A stretch of DNA of 64,000 nt from Gyrodactylus bullatarudis (GCA_012064415.1 SSNU01000155.1:124001-188000); one strand, 5' to 3'. Counted from the first letter of the stretch, positions 24,201 through 36,686 are shown. Program-made: numbers and translations. Notes: generated by a model from the letters alone, not told the origin.

Positions 24201-27200
24201 CAAAACGGAAGAAATGTCAACGCCCTAAAGACTGCTGAAACCTTTTTTATCAAAAGAGAAAATCCAGTTCTGTGCAAACAAAAAAAACTGGTCAAAACTT
24301 TAGGACTTAGTTAGCCTAATACAAACAGTGGAAACAGAGAATTACAAACAAACAGTCAACCGGTAGAGACAAGAAAGAGAAATAGAAATTCAGATATTAT
24401 TACAAGCAATAATAAAATCACAAAATATTTCAGTTCAAGCCAATAATCAAAAGAATTTTCAGAATCAACTTATACAGTGATTATTTCCTTTTTGTATTAA
24501 AAAAACCTTTTCACATAGTGTTATAAAAAATGAACTCATTTATGTGTAATCATGAACATAAAGTATACAAAATTTATTAAAACTTAGGTCAATATTAGAA
24601 TTCTCAGAACTGATTCAGAAATAAAGTATACATATAATGTAATATAACTATAATAGATGTATGAATACCCTTAAGGTAACATGTATTTTCCAGAGGTACT
24701 CTCACCCTAGGGTGGGAATACCAATTAATGTACCAAACATCCAAAAAAACAATGTGATAATACAGATTACCCCGCCCCCAAACACCTAAAGAGAGCCAAT
24801 CAGATCAATTTTTAATTTTCTTCGTTTTTTGTACTATATATCTGGCATGTAAGAGGCTGATGAGTATGCCTGAAATCAATATACAAGTGTTATTTTTGTC
24901 GGAAACTCCTCACGAAAGTTATCAAATTTTAAAGTTTAGAATATACCGCACCAGGTTACATCTGAGTACCCTGTATTGTGCAAGTAACATATTTTATTAC
25001 ATGCATTATTTTCTTCTTCCTACTTCCCTGTGTTGTATTTCTCCTCTAAATGGACCAATGAGGGTTAATGAATCAATGAATCCTAATTAGCAGGTATTGA
25101 AGTATTTCTTAAAAATTAAGGATTTGTTATATAATAATCAGAATCATTAGAGGCACCAAGAGAACGTTCTCATAGTCAATCTATGTCGAAATACTCCCTG
25201 AAGAGTTATTCAGATCAAAAGTCAAATTACCTTATTCTCAATTTCACATTGCTTCCCACTCCAAAATCTTGTGCAAGTACACTTGAAAGGTTCAAACTCA
25301 TCCTCATCATCTTCTTCACATGTTCCATTGTTCAAGCATTGCTCTGTTGTGTTAATACTTCTTAGGCGTTCAAGAACAGTCGCATTATGGGTGTCCGATG
25401 AGAAACATGTACTGGCTGCCAACTGACAGAAGGTTCCATGATAACCATTTCTACAATTACATTCGGGATTGTAATCTGAGTTGACTTGGCAACTACCACC
25501 ATTATGACATGTGATTTCTTTGCATATATCCGCTTCTGGATAACATTTTTCATCTTTCAGAGATAGTTAAAATGAGTAACAATTAGGGAGTCGTCAGAAT
25601 TGATATTAAATCAAAAATATAAGAATATACATTGTATATTATACAAGCCGTTAATCGATTAATTTGTAATACTGGATGGAGATTGTCTTCTCGCAATTTA
25701 AATTTTCTGAAAAGCAAATTTCAAATCCATGAGAGAGTCAATCACCATACTTAGCTATTAGGTTTTATGTTTAAAAATACTATTAAGGTAAATTCTCTTC
25801 AGATATTTTGGTTTTTAGTAATTTTGATTATCGTAATTTCAGGTTTACAATTCTGCAATTTCACTACTGATTTCTATCATAATAAAACTTCAAAATAAAA
25901 GGCCAAGAAATTAATTTTTGCAACAGCAAACTCATTAGGTTTTTCCAGAGAGTGGTCAAATGTTTCTTGGAATTAAAACAAAACAAGATCTAGTGATAAA
26001 CCTGGCTGGAAAATGGACTCAAAAATGTTAGCATTGTGAGCATTTTCCATCAGTTTCAAGGCTCATACCGTTCAGTTTCCCACTATAAAAGAGAGGTTAA
26101 ACCTTATTGTTATGGGATTATATTTACAACTGTTTGTTCAGCTCATAAAATAAAAGTCTGATCCAAAAATTTTCAGATGCCTATTGATGAAAACTGAAAG
26201 AAGTTTTGTGCAAATAGTACGATTGTTTTTTTTAAATGCATTTTTTATTGCAAAAATTGATCTTTAATTTTTGTCCATTTAGTTTAACGAAAGCAAATCA
26301 TGAAAATTTATTCAATTTTCGTTAGCATGTAATTGAACCAGTAAGGATCTATAGACTTCTTACATTCTTTATCATCGTCGCATAGACAAATCCTCTTGCG
26401 ACCAGGAACACTTTGACATTTTGCTCCGACGGCGCATGGAAGCTCTGAACAAACGTTGAATATTTCACAGTGATCCCCAAAGTAGCCATCTTCGCATGTC
26501 TTTACGCCATTCTTATCGCATTTGTAATTGGGATGGTTATTGTCACAATGGCGCTCGCATGCAGATCCGTAGAAGTCATCGAGGCATTTGATTTGATACT
26601 TTACAATCGTTGCTTTTCTATTCAGTAAATGGAAACTCATTTCAAGATCTCAACTAAACCTAGTTGATATATGCTAATAAAGCTACTAGTGAGAAAAAGG
26701 ATATGGAAAACTAAATAGGGAAATGACTCTCAAATGATTGAAAAAAATCGAAAATTTAGTTTAACCCTCTCGGTCCCATGGCCAAAATCTTAAAATTTAT
26801 TTTCTTATAATCTTACTAATACTTTCAATCAATGTTTGTTTCTATCATTTTTATGAGAGATGACTCCTTCATACAGGTCGTATACGTCCGATCGGGACTT
26901 AAAGGGTTAGAAAAAATCCTAACCTACTTGTAAGCGACAAAGTGTATAATGATAAGCATATCTTTATGTATTTATCATGAAACATTTAAAACCCAAACAG
27001 AAATTTCTGGTTAGGCTTCTATTTTCCCAGACCATCTATAGTATGTATTCTTATTAATTACATAATAATTATTTATCAAAAGATTTTACGCTGTTTCTAA
27101 TGGGGATAAAATCAATTTCGGATTCCTATTTTTTTATACCGAAAATATCATTTAAATTCATTGAGCTACTCAAAATTAGCATTAGTACTAGCGAAATTCT

Positions 27201-28265
27201 GAAATCAGCTCAAAATTTTGTTCTAGAAAAGTTATATCGGAAAAAAAAGTTACAACCCCACCTCCACTCGTGTAATTTGAATTCCATGTTACATTTATTA
27301 TAGATTTATCCCTATATTTTTACAGTTTATGAAAAATAAATCTGAAAAAAGACAAATTTGTTTTACCCGGACACTTAACGCTTTCAGATCTGAGTCTGTT
27401 TAATAACTCTATTGAATAATATGAATAGATATTCTGAATCAGTTATAGGATCTTCATTTCTACAGAAATTTTTAGGAATAATATTTTTGCCCACATGACC
27501 CCGAAAGGGTAAAGAGTTTTCCGATTAGGCTTTTCATGAGTTTCACCATGTAAATGATTTCTTACATCTCTCTGATATCTTAAATTTTCAGAACGTTTTT
27601 TCAATCTATTTGGTGAGGTTGTGGCAAAAATTTTATAAGGTTAGTAAAACGAAAGCTGTGTAAAATATAGCTTTTGATCAAATCTTTTTCGAATAAAATT
27701 TCGGGAATAGGATGATACCCATTTGTTCAAAACAGAAATTCCTTCAAATCCGAAAAATCAGAGGAGGTCAGAGGTAATGGAAACTTACATATTTTTATTA
27801 TGATTGTGGCTCTCTGAAATATCTTCCATTTCATATCGTAGAGTAGGATCAAAATCTGGATCCAGTTTAAATTTGTATAATCCAATAAAATCATTTTTTG
27901 TCCAGTCCTCGTCCATCACTTGTAATTCTAGTTGAATTGAGCCAATATCTACATTGAAGCCATCTTCAGGATGAAAGTAAAGGTCGACATTCCATCTGAA
28001 GAATTCTCTCTGTTTGAACTCTTTTGTTCGATTCCTATTTGCTCCATTATCAAACCCAATTGAAATTAACATACCCGATAGTTACTTTTAGAGAGTTGAC
28101 GTAATCACAGCCTGATTCGAAATAGTCACAAGGCTTCCCATTACCCAACTGATATTTAGGGTTTTTATAATTTATAATTATCTCCAAATTTCCGGATTTC
28201 CGGGAATTACCGCTACAGCTTACTAGAATCAGGAATATATTTGAGATTATCAATAGTATATTCAT
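21262..28265 (-). CDS. DSL gene A: Notch-ligand-like membrane protein (MNNL-DSL-EGF-TM)
   Basis: Six exons: 28075-28265, 27789-28034, 26364-26617, 25231-25553, 21357-21472, 21262-21322 (396 residues). Order: signal peptide (MNILLIISNIFLILVSCSG), an MNNL/C2-like region (LEIIINYKNP, then CDYFESGCDY), a complete six-cysteine DSL domain (CLDDFYGSACERHC, later CEDGYFGDHCE), EGF repeats (CHNGGSC..., CLNNGTC...), one membrane helix (IFIVLLVLGLLLCLTIFIA) and a short tail ending DYLFLEKDVQ. DSL proteins bind and activate Notch on neighbouring cells. Exon phases match gene B exactly. The 3,758-nt fourth intron contains a whole Penelope-like element. Joining the membrane exon across that intron rests on phase and on homology to gene B. 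Confidence 0.8.
22551..22590 (-). ncRNA. Hammerhead-ribozyme motif at the left end of the Penelope-like element
   Basis: On the minus strand: helix I strand GAGG, core CTGATGA, an 8-nt helix II segment, GAA, a 4-bp helix III hairpin (ATAA/TTAT), AUU cleavage triplet, then CCTC, which pairs with GAGG. This is a type I hammerhead layout. Helix II is minimal (one G-U pair). Hammerheads in Penelope-like element ends are an established finding; activity here is inferred. Confidence 0.65.
22780..24314 (+). pseudogene. Penelope-type RT with GIY-YIG endonuclease, 5'-truncated and interrupted by a stop
   Basis: The frame can be followed from about 22780 (RLYGLPKIHK, the RT motif around the third block of Penelope RTs) but has a TAA at 22953-22955, then is open to 24314. 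Later motifs are SLFTNVPLDETI, GVAMGSPLGPLLADLFL, YWRYVDDTLLF (catalytic YVDD) and a C-terminal GIY-YIG nuclease (VVYKFKCPCKAEYIGHTTRR, then RVEEH). The N-terminal third expected of Penelope proteins is absent. With the stop codon, the copy is probably not autonomous. Confidence 0.88.
25090..25225. repeat. Foldback-like fragments of the 19.1-kb gene sequence
   Basis: 25156-25225 (plus) encodes HSQSMSKYSLKSYSDQ, matching the end of the protein at 19108-19794. The adjoining 25095-25150 matches, in the opposite orientation, the block around 47210-47290. The fragment abuts the donor site of the fourth exon of DSL gene A (25231). Confidence 0.5.
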
Positions 28266-29104
28266 TTCTTTTGATACAAAAATGACATGAATTATTCTCT
28301 AAAAAGATTTGCAATAGAATACAATTTCATTTTAATAGACTAAAATTATTTAGGTCATGCGAAACTTGAACGACTCTTTCTATTGGCTCTAAAAAATTTT
28401 ACAATCAAAATTAATTATTATTATTGTTATTGTAGTTAAATTAATCATTTCTCTTTTTTTGTTTTTTGAAATGTTAAAAGAAAGACGCTTTTCCGCATCG
28501 AGATTAAAACTTTCATTTTGCCTCTCCCATGTAACATCCTGTTTATGCGTAGAAGAAAGATTAGCCAAAGTGCTTACCAAGCATTTACTACCTGGGATCA
28601 GTTGATTCAAAATTCCCAAAACTTATCGCATTCTTGAATGATCTGTCCTAAATTGTCTGATAACCTCAAGACTAAAACATAAAGATCATAACGGTGATTG
28701 CAATGTTTATTGATCAGTTTTGGTGTACGATTTTTCTCTTGTAAAGTAGGATTCAAAATTATTTCTTTTTCAAAGCACTTTTTTCCCGGAAACAACTTAC
28801 AAGAGTTGTGAATTTATGCTTGCAAAATCCCTTTTCTACAAATCCTGATCATTTTCTGAAAATTTTAATGCGTCTTAAAGAATTCTGGGAAAATTGGATT
28901 TATGGATATCAAAACAATAAGATTTCTTACTTACATATACGTCCGAATGACCCATGGACATATTCATCATTGGTTATTTTATAAAAAGAATTTTATATAT
29001 TTCGCTAGGTCTTATCAATCTCTAATCCTGGTTTGATTAAATAATACTGTACTTTCAAAGACCTGGCGAAATATATATTTCTCTAATTATTTCTATGAAT
29101 GATA
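28266..29104. other. Upstream region of DSL gene A, no gene recognised
   Basis: Two minus-strand frames (28389-28619 and 28607-28795) read like degenerate protein but show no family I know and no clear splice connection. The first part should hold the promoter of DSL gene A. Confidence 0.4.
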
Positions 29105-29300
29105 TCAACAGAATTATCAATTCTGATAATTATAATTATTCATGTACTATAATAACAATCATTACAACTGCTACAATCCTTACTTTTTAAATAAATATTA
29201 CACCCCTTTCTTAGCCTTTTTCTACACGTAGACCGACACAAGTCAATAGACCTTGTTTAGAATCTTTAGTCAGGTAGCAAGCGCAAAAGAAAGACAAATA
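29105..29300 (+). pseudogene. Degenerate copy of the 3' part of the 19.1-kb gene
   Basis: The plus strand parallels 47210-47370: a stretch rich in AAT/TAT codons, then AAATAnTACACC, CTTTCT, TACA-GTAGACC and the GTCAGG-AGCAAGCG block. Several in-frame stops break the reading frame. It lies just upstream of the Tigger-like pseudogene; the two may be independent. Confidence 0.5.
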
Positions 29301-29656
29301 CTTAAAAATATATTTACAAGAATTACACTACAAAATTCCTGTGGTTAAACCATCGTTATTTTCTTGTTTTATATAATTGGTCACCGCTATATCTTTCTTC
29401 AACTATTTCCAATAATTTCCAATAGAAGCTCCGCAGTCACACTTTTTATCATAATATTGACCAATAAGATGAAACTCTTCCTTTATGTCTGACATGGCTA
29501 GTTAATTTACATCCATAAGATCTCGGGATAAAGAAAACTTATTAATAATACTAACTCATAACTAGGGCAACTCAAATTTCATTCTCTTAAAACGTAAAAA
29601 TATAACTTAAAACTAAGATTTTAAATTTTTAGGTCAATCAGTACCACTAAACCCTA

Positions 29657-30420
29657 TTAAATTCGTTCATTAACTAATTTTTTCTGCAAATAAAAGAGAA
29701 CTTCAAGCCTAGTGGAATGTTTTGGTAAATGAAATTCATTGTAGAATATAGATGTATTTTCATAATCTAGAATACATTCCTTTATTCCTTTATTTATTAT
29801 CCCTGAAGGTCTAATAAGGCCTTCCAATCTTCTCAGCAAATGTAATTCAAATCAACATCGTCAAAGTCTGTATAATTTGCCTTGAAAGATCTTATAACTC
29901 CTTGATCACAGGGTTGACACAAAGATTTTGGGTTTTGTTGGAGATATAAGAGTGTAAATTTTTCTGGACATATTATTCTATAATGTGTACTGACAATATC
30001 CATCAATAAGAGTATGTTTCCTTCCAACGTTTTCTGCGAAATTATTCAGCCCTGTTCATCCATGCTGTTGGACAATTATGGAAATAATCATTATAAACTT
30101 GACCTCTGAATCTCTCTTGGTCTCTGTGATTTTCCTAATACTAAGCTTACAAATTTATTAAATCGTTTTTTTTTGAAAACCAACCAATATAGAAAGTCGG
30201 GTACATTCTTCCTGCAGCACTGGAACACACCATTGTTGCGATCCTTTCTTTCGAAGAATTGTCTAGAGGGGGAGATGCCAATAGGTTGACCAATTTGTCT
30301 TGCTTCGCGTTTTAATTGTTTACCACTGATTGAACGATTTTTTCTCTTTTGCTCGAAAAATCTAATACAGGCCTGTTCTATTTTGTCATATTGATGCAAT
30401 GAATGGGAGAAATTTTCCTG
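29657..30420 (-). pseudogene. Decayed Tigger/pogo-type DDE transposase
   Basis: Three minus-strand frames carry successive pieces of a Tigger-like transposase. 30091-30399 has a CENP-B-like DNA-binding part (SISGKQLKREA), a YPTF/IGW-type segment in another frame and VLGKSQRPRE. 29833-30027 has GNILLLMDIVSTH and CQPCDQGVIRSFKANY, the second and third acidic motifs of the DDE domain. 29657-29839 continues downstream. Frameshifts and stops make it inactive. No terminal inverted repeats were identified. Confidence 0.8.
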
Positions 30421-31034
30421 AGGCTAAATCCATTCTGGAGTAATCTTGCAATCTGAAATTTCTGGAGTCCATTCAGGCGTGCATGAATGGATCTCATGGT
30501 AAAAAATGAAGAATTGCCCAAATTACACAATTTTAAATATATTTGTCCTACTTCTTAGTAGATTTCAAATATAAACTGTATTAATTTTAGCTGGAAAATC
30601 GGCGTCTGCACATTTCCATACATCAAAACTGGTGCCCAACTGTAATTTATGACTTGAATGATATTTATTTAAAAAATATGAACTACTTATAAGCAACAAC
30701 ACTAAAATTTATTCGATATTAATGATTTCCAAATTTCGAGGCTCAACATAGATAGGTGGAATTAATTAGAGTGGTCAAAATTTAACATTAACTGAGTAAA
30801 TATGGTCTAATTCGTAATGAAATTTCTACTCGTAATAAAGAATAAATGAGCAGGGATTACTCTGAGTGATTTTATGAGCTCTAAGTGAAACACAAAGTCC
30901 GTCAAGATCTAAAATTTTCATTGTAAATGCTGCACAAACTATGGAGGGGATGAACATACACTTAACCGATAGGATTCAAGCAAGTCAATCTCTTTGTTAA
31001 TTTCTTGATTTTGATTGGGTTTTCATCATATTTT
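30421..31034. other. No gene seen
   Basis: AT-rich spacer between the Tigger-like remnant and the 3' flank of DSL gene B. Confidence 0.5.
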
Positions 31035-31932
31035 AAAATCTCATATACAAAAAATTGAGTTTACTTGCAATTTATTTCAAGCATTATCTGTTATTTCTAA
31101 TTTGAAATAGAGTTCAAAGTTACTTTATAAGAATAATGGAGAATATATCAAGTAAAAAATATTTATTTATCAATCATAGTCATCACTCGAGAATAAAAAC
31201 TTTGGCGATCTGGGATTAAATGAGCAGTTCCTGGGAGTTGAAAATAACATTATTGGTGTTATTGGTAATATTCAAATCGAAAGTCTCGGTTGGAAACACT
31301 TTTCTATAGTACCTGGACCATTTCTGATGGTGACCAACCTGAACTTTCAAAAATATGATTCTGTAGACTTACGTATTCTTCTTTTTAAAATTCTTTCTTC
31401 GCAAGATTATCTTCAGAATCACTAGGAGAATCGCAATACTCAAAAGACATACAAGAACCACAATTGAGATCCTTAAGAACTGAAAAAGAAAACAATTTTA
31501 TTGAGAATATCAGTGGCACAATTATCAAAAAGTCGAGGATTTTTCAGAAACTGAACTAACACCTAGAGAATTGTTGAGTGAGGAAATAGGAAATATGAAG
31601 TCGGGAATCTATAATCTGAACATTTCATCCAAAAGTTGGGCAGGATGAAGATTTCCAAAAATTCCCTTTTGTCAAATTTTCTATTGATTTAAAAGTGAAA
31701 GGTTCTTCAATTAACACTGTGCATGGGAAGTTTAATATTAGTTCAAAATTAGACAGGGAAACCGATTATCATTTAATTTTGAGGATAAAATTCGTAGTAG
31801 TTCATCAATCAAATTAGTCTACTCAAACTAGTAGACTCTACAACTTCAATTAAAAGAGACAAGGGAAAGTTCCCTTCTGCTCTTTTGTTAAGATTTTATT
31901 CCTGAACAAGATGGTGTAATTTCTTTCTCAGA
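31035..31932. repeat. Source block of a segmental duplication (copy at 36178-36993)
   Basis: 31035-31544 is nearly identical to 36178-36686, and 31797-31932 to 36858-36993; only scattered substitutions were noticed. The block covers the last two exons of DSL gene B and flanking intron. Together with 34543-34960 (copied at 36994-37396) it shows that gene B was duplicated and then lost its middle. Confidence 0.9.
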
Positions 31933-34908
31933 CATTTTTTTCTCTATTGAAAGGCAAAGCCCTGAAAGTCGGGTTTTCAGTTTTTACCGAAAACTCAAAT
32001 AAAATCGAAATTTGAATGACCATATTTTTCTTCAAACTGTGAAATCTGGACCAGATTGAAAAAATTGAGATTTTTGTAAAAAACATAGATCCTCATTTTT
32101 TAATCAATTAGTTTAAATAGGCTCTTTTAACTCAATGATAAAACAGCTGTAACAATAAAACTAACAGTTCTATGCGTTTGGCATTGTGCTCCAGTCCAGA
32201 ATATGGAACATTCGCATATAAATTGTGGATAATTCAATGAGGTTATATTATGCTCAACGCATAGGGCACCATTCAAACATCTATCGTTGATATTGTTTTC
32301 CTTGAGCAGCTGAAAGGTTGAAGAATTGTAGGTAGTCTCAGAATAACAAATTTCTCGGTATAATTCACACCTCTGTCCATGGTAGTCACTAGGACAGATA
32401 CATTTTCCCTCATATAAGTTCACTGTTTGACAATAGCCCTTATTTTGGCATACAACATTTTTACATGGGTCGTAGTCTGGATAACAGGAGGCCTCTGGAT
32501 TTATGGAAAATTTTTCTGATAAAATTGGTCCTTTTGTGCATTTAGAAATTCTATTCTCAATATATTTAAGGTAAGGTAAATATCAAGTTTATTTTTTGAA
32601 ACCCCTATCAAATTTAATCTTTTTTTTTGTCCTATTGGAATCCTTAAAAACTCTCCCATTTTAACACAAACTTGAAATACTTCTTTCAATTTTTTCATAT
32701 TCGAAAAGTTACTTTGAATATTCAAACTTGGTAAATTTTATTTTATAAGAATTATATTTTGGAAACCTATTTCTGAGGGAATTATTATCTTTTATATCTC
32801 AGAGCTAAATTGAATATTTCCATCCAAGTCTGTAACAAAACTTGATTATAGAAATTCAAAGTCTAGCAAAATAACACTTTTTCACTCTATAAAAACTCGC
32901 AATAAAAAGTTTTTAAAAATTTTTTAGCGTTCACATTTCGAGAAATATTCGAGTTTGTTTGCTTGTTGCTGACTGCTAGTCATGCTGGTTAGTAGAACGA
33001 CGAGTTTAAGGTGAATAAAAGCTTTTATTTTCGTCTGTTCTCATCAGACCTTACACCGACATGTAATATTTATACATAATTTTTAATGAATAAAGTACAC
33101 TGCTCCATTCAGACCAATCGCTTTCATTCACCTTCGATTTGCCAATGGGGTTGAAATGTGTTCCTCATATATTCGGCTTGAAGTAATCATGTATGATCTT
33201 GTTGTTGCTCGGGATCTTTTTCCTCTGTTTACTTTTTTTCGAGTTTGAGTTTCAATTTTTTTCTCTGAAATGTTTATTATCGGATAACAGTTTTAAAATT
33301 CATAAAAAAATTTAATAAAGCTGATTATTTCTGTATACTCAGAGTTATAATGCGAGCTATAATAATTATTCTAGAGCAAAATTAAGGTAAAGTCGATAAA
33401 ACACAAATTTGAATATTTCTCGAAAATCTGAACGCTAAAAATTTTTCCAGAATCTTTTTATTTTGATTTGATGAACATACTGTCAAAATCTTAAAAAATA
33501 TAGACTGTCTAATTCATTAATATGGGTAAAATATTAAAAAAAGAGAATTTTCTTCCGAATCAGTGAAAAATGATCTAAAATTAGTTTTATAATAAAATTT
33601 ATTAAAACTTAGGTCAATTTTCTTACTATCTTCTCCATTGTCGCAGGTACATTTTCGGATATTCCCAGGTAAATTGGTACACTCTGAGCCTGGTGTGCAG
33701 GGTGTCTTTTTACATGAATCGTATATCTCGCAATGCATTCCTAGATAGTCATTTATGCAATGCTTGTATCCGTTCTCATCACATGTATATCTAGGATCAT
33801 TCTTTAGACAATGTCTCTCACAGAGGAACCCGTAAAAGTTTTCATTGCAAATGATACTGAATTCTTTGACAAAGATCCTTCTGTAGACGTAACAATAATT
33901 CTTATTATCTTTATAAACCTAATTGATAGTATGAAGACGAAAATTTGGTATTGGTCTAAATCAGTTAAAGCGAATTCTTGTCTAATCTAGTTTCTGCGTC
34001 GAACTGGACCAATCAAAATGGGCCCAAGAGTTGTTGAAATTTAGGCTATTTTTTGAATAGCATAGATGCTCCAAGTTTCTACTTTTTCAAAGTTTGAGCA
34101 AAATTTTCATCGATTTCGAAACAAACAATTCGATATAAAAATTTCAGATCATCATTAGAAGAAATATTCGAATTTGGCCATGTAGGTTTAGAGAAACTCG
34201 CCATCTTCAAGAAAAAGTTTGACTTTTAAATTTCAGATCATTACCTTCATGATAATCAAAAAATTCTGAAATTCTGAAAAATTGGGAATTTTTTTGCAAT
34301 ATTTCTTATTTTAACAACTTAATGGCTTATTTCATATTGGGATCCGAAATATTTGTGTTTCCAACAAAAAAGTTGTAATTCTAAAGTCAATTACTTACAT
34401 ATTTTTATCGAGATTTTTTGTAAGATGCTTCATTTCCCGGAACTGAGCAGTTTTGTCAGTGATATTAATGAAAAACTCGCCAATAAGAGTCTTTCTATAG
34501 GGGTCATCGTAGTCCTCTGCTAAATATTTGATTTCTAAATAGGGTTGCTCAAACTCTCCGTCCTATTGAATAATGAACAAATCATGTATGTTTTTACCTC
34601 TTTATAGAATTTCAAGTCAAAAGTCCAGAGCTTGTCCTCTTCATAATGATTAGTCAGGGTATAGTTCTGGATGCTACAGATATTTTATAAATTTAGTCAA
34701 CTTACCCAATTTGGAAGCTGATTGTCTGCTCTAGGTCACAGTCCTGATATCCAAAAGCGTTTATATCACAGGCATTGTTGTTTGCATCTAAATGTTTCGG
34801 ATTTTGGTATTCTGTCCTAATTCGCAACTTTCCACTCTCGATTGATTCTGAGTTGACATAAGGGACAAGTGGTATTAGAAGTGTTAGTTGAAGGTAGATT
34901 GTGATCAT
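31216..34908 (-). CDS. DSL gene B: Notch-ligand-like membrane protein (MNNL-DSL-EGF-TM)
   Basis: Seven exons: 34706-34908, 34598-34673, 34399-34562, 33627-33880, 32166-32494, 31373-31479, 31216-31312 (409 residues; every junction phase-checked). Order: signal peptide (MITIYLQLTLLIPLVPYVNS), MNNL-like region (LRIRTEYQNPK, then CDINAFGYQDCD), DSL domain (ICNENFYGFLCERHC ... NDYLGMHCE), EGF repeats (CKKTPCTPGSEC, CKNVVCQNKGYC, CLNGALC), a membrane helix (ISIVVLVCLLSIAILLVILK) and a 36-residue tail ending in NSQELLI. Presumed role: membrane-bound Notch ligand. The DSL exon has the same length (254 nt) and phases as in gene A. Introns are 32-60 nt near the ends and 518-1,132 nt in the middle. Confidence 0.87.
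32963..33080 (-). mobile_element. Isolated Penelope-type terminal sequence inside DSL gene B
   Basis: This block aligns with the inverted ends of the 45.1-45.7-kb element: TTGCTGACnnnnAGTCATGCTGG, then GTGAATAAA(A)GCTTTATT and ATATTTATACATA. No coding part remains. It lies in the 1,132-nt intron at 32495-33626. Confidence 0.65.
33007..33053 (-). ncRNA. Type I hammerhead ribozyme with intact core
   Basis: Minus strand: helix I strand TAAGGT, core CTGATGA, 8-nt helix II segment, GAA, helix III hairpin AATAAA/TTTATT with an AGCT loop, cleavage triplet UUC, then ACCTTA, a perfect complement of TAAGGT. All conserved core positions (CUGAUGA, GAA, NUH) are present. Helix II is minimal (one G-C pair closing six bases). 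The motif sits in a Penelope-type end within an intron of DSL gene B and shares its strand, so it would be in that gene's pre-mRNA. Confidence 0.75.
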
Positions 34909-34960
34909 AACTTGTAACTGTTTTGTTCTATGTCAACTTTCAAGTAATATCTTTACAATG

Positions 34961-36177
34961 TTGCTTTGACCTCAATTCTGAATGGCTCAGAATATTTTGA
35001 TGACTTGTTAAAAGTAGATTATTGATTCCTATGAAATAAAGTTTGGAATTTTTTATCAAACAAAAAAACTTTTATGCTAATTCGGCTTTATAATTTTCAA
35101 GACTTGAGGCCCTGTCTGTTGAATTAAAGTTGTAGGCTAAGAATTGTAGCGTAGTTATTTATTGTATTCGGTATTACAGGTTAATAACAGAATAAACTAT
35201 CAACTACATTTGCTACTGAAATTCAAAGATATCTCTTTGATCGACCAATGTTATTTTCGATACAATATTTGTATTTTTTATATTGCATACCTACTATAGA
35301 GTATACTGATGAAAGCAAAAATCTTATTTCTCCTTTAGAATAAAATGTTCTCGTAAACACTATAAGATACAAGTGAAACTCATGTTTGGAGAAATTATGG
35401 GAGACATCTTGTAACTCAATGTGGAATTATTTCATTGATATGAATGAAATGCAGAAATTATAATTTTTAATATCTGTCAATTTCATAGATGATCCTCTCT
35501 TCAGCAATTCCTTGGATTGCTCAAATTTTTAATAACAAGAAATCAACTGAGTTAAATTTAGAATAAATTCATTCAAAATCGTATACACTTCAAGTAGTAT
35601 TAATAAAATATAGAGCGTCAATCAAGCGAAATAATTATTTACAAGACCAACACCATCCAATGTAGATTGTAAAGTTCTTCAACTTGTCTCGTTTATATTC
35701 GAAATATCGTCATAGATAAAAGCTAGAAGAGCTCGAAGTTTCAAAGATCCATTTTTTTTAGAAAAGATGTAATTAAATTTAGAAATGTATTAGTCACCTG
35801 AAATTATCTTCTTTCATTTGACACTAAAATCCACATTCATGAAAAATCTAGAAAAATTATTTCGGCCAACTTTAATCTGATTTTAAGCTTATAAAACCCC
35901 CTTCCTAATATACGATACCATTCTGATCAGAATTTAATTCTCTATCGATTAATATGAAAATCTAAACTTTTAGAAATACCATTCTTATCTGTATCATTGC
36001 TATATTGATGTATTATTGTAATACCTTGACTTCATCTTGTTAATATTCTAATATTAAATTCATGAATAGAAAAAGAGTTTACCAGTAACATATAATATTG
36101 ATTTATGAAAATTTATAGAAATTGATATTTTCCGCACGAGAAAAAAAGTTAAGAAACAAAATGTTAAAACTTTATTA
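34961..36177. other. Upstream region of DSL gene B, no gene seen
   Basis: AT-rich spacer. The first part (to about 35040) is also present at 37950-38040, so it belongs to the duplicated segment. The rest shows no recognisable coding or repeat. Confidence 0.5.
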
Positions 36178-36686
36178 AAAATCTCATATACAAAAAATTG
36201 AGTTTACTTGCAATTTATTTCAAGCATTATCTGTTATTTCTAATTTGAAATAGAGTTCAAAGTTACTTTATAAGAATAATGGAGAATATATCAAGTAAAA
36301 AATATTTATTTATCAATCATAGTCATCACTCGAGAATAAAAACTTTGGCGATCTGGGATTAAATGAGCAGTTCCTGGGAGTTGAAAATAACATTATTGGT
36401 GTTATTGGTAATATTCAAATCGAAAGTCTCGGTTGGAAACACTTTTCTATAGTACCTGGACCATTTCTGATGGTGACCAACCTGAACTTTCAAAAATATG
36501 ATTCTGTAGACTTACGTATTCTTCTTTTTAAAATTCTTTCTTCGCAAGATTATCTTCAGAATCACTAGGAGAATCGCAATACTCAAAAGACATACAAGAA
36601 CCACAATTGAGATCCTTAAGAACTGAAAAAGAAAACAATTTTATTGAGAATATCAGTGGCACAATTCTCAAAAAGTTGAGGATTTT

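Larger units (their letters stand above)
22551..24876 (+). mobile_element. Penelope-like retroelement (EN+ type) with perfect inverted ends
   Basis: Positions 22567-22722 and 24721-24876 are perfect 156-bp inverted repeats flanking a reverse-transcriptase/GIY-YIG coding region. Penelope elements are known to carry pseudo-LTRs that can be inverted. The left end continues outward by about 16 nt to complete a hammerhead fold (22551-22590); the right copy stops inside the corresponding motif. The element lies within the fourth intron of DSL gene A. Identical ends imply recent insertion or recent gene conversion. Confidence 0.9.

Noticed and set aside
25362..25553. 63-codon minus-strand frame over the EGF exon
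   Set aside because: It is a shadow. The neighbouring frame (25231-25553) has the EGF cysteine spacing and joins the DSL exon in phase.
28389..28795. Two short minus-strand frames upstream of DSL gene A
   Set aside because: No family similarity and no consistent splice structure; probably chance or very old debris.
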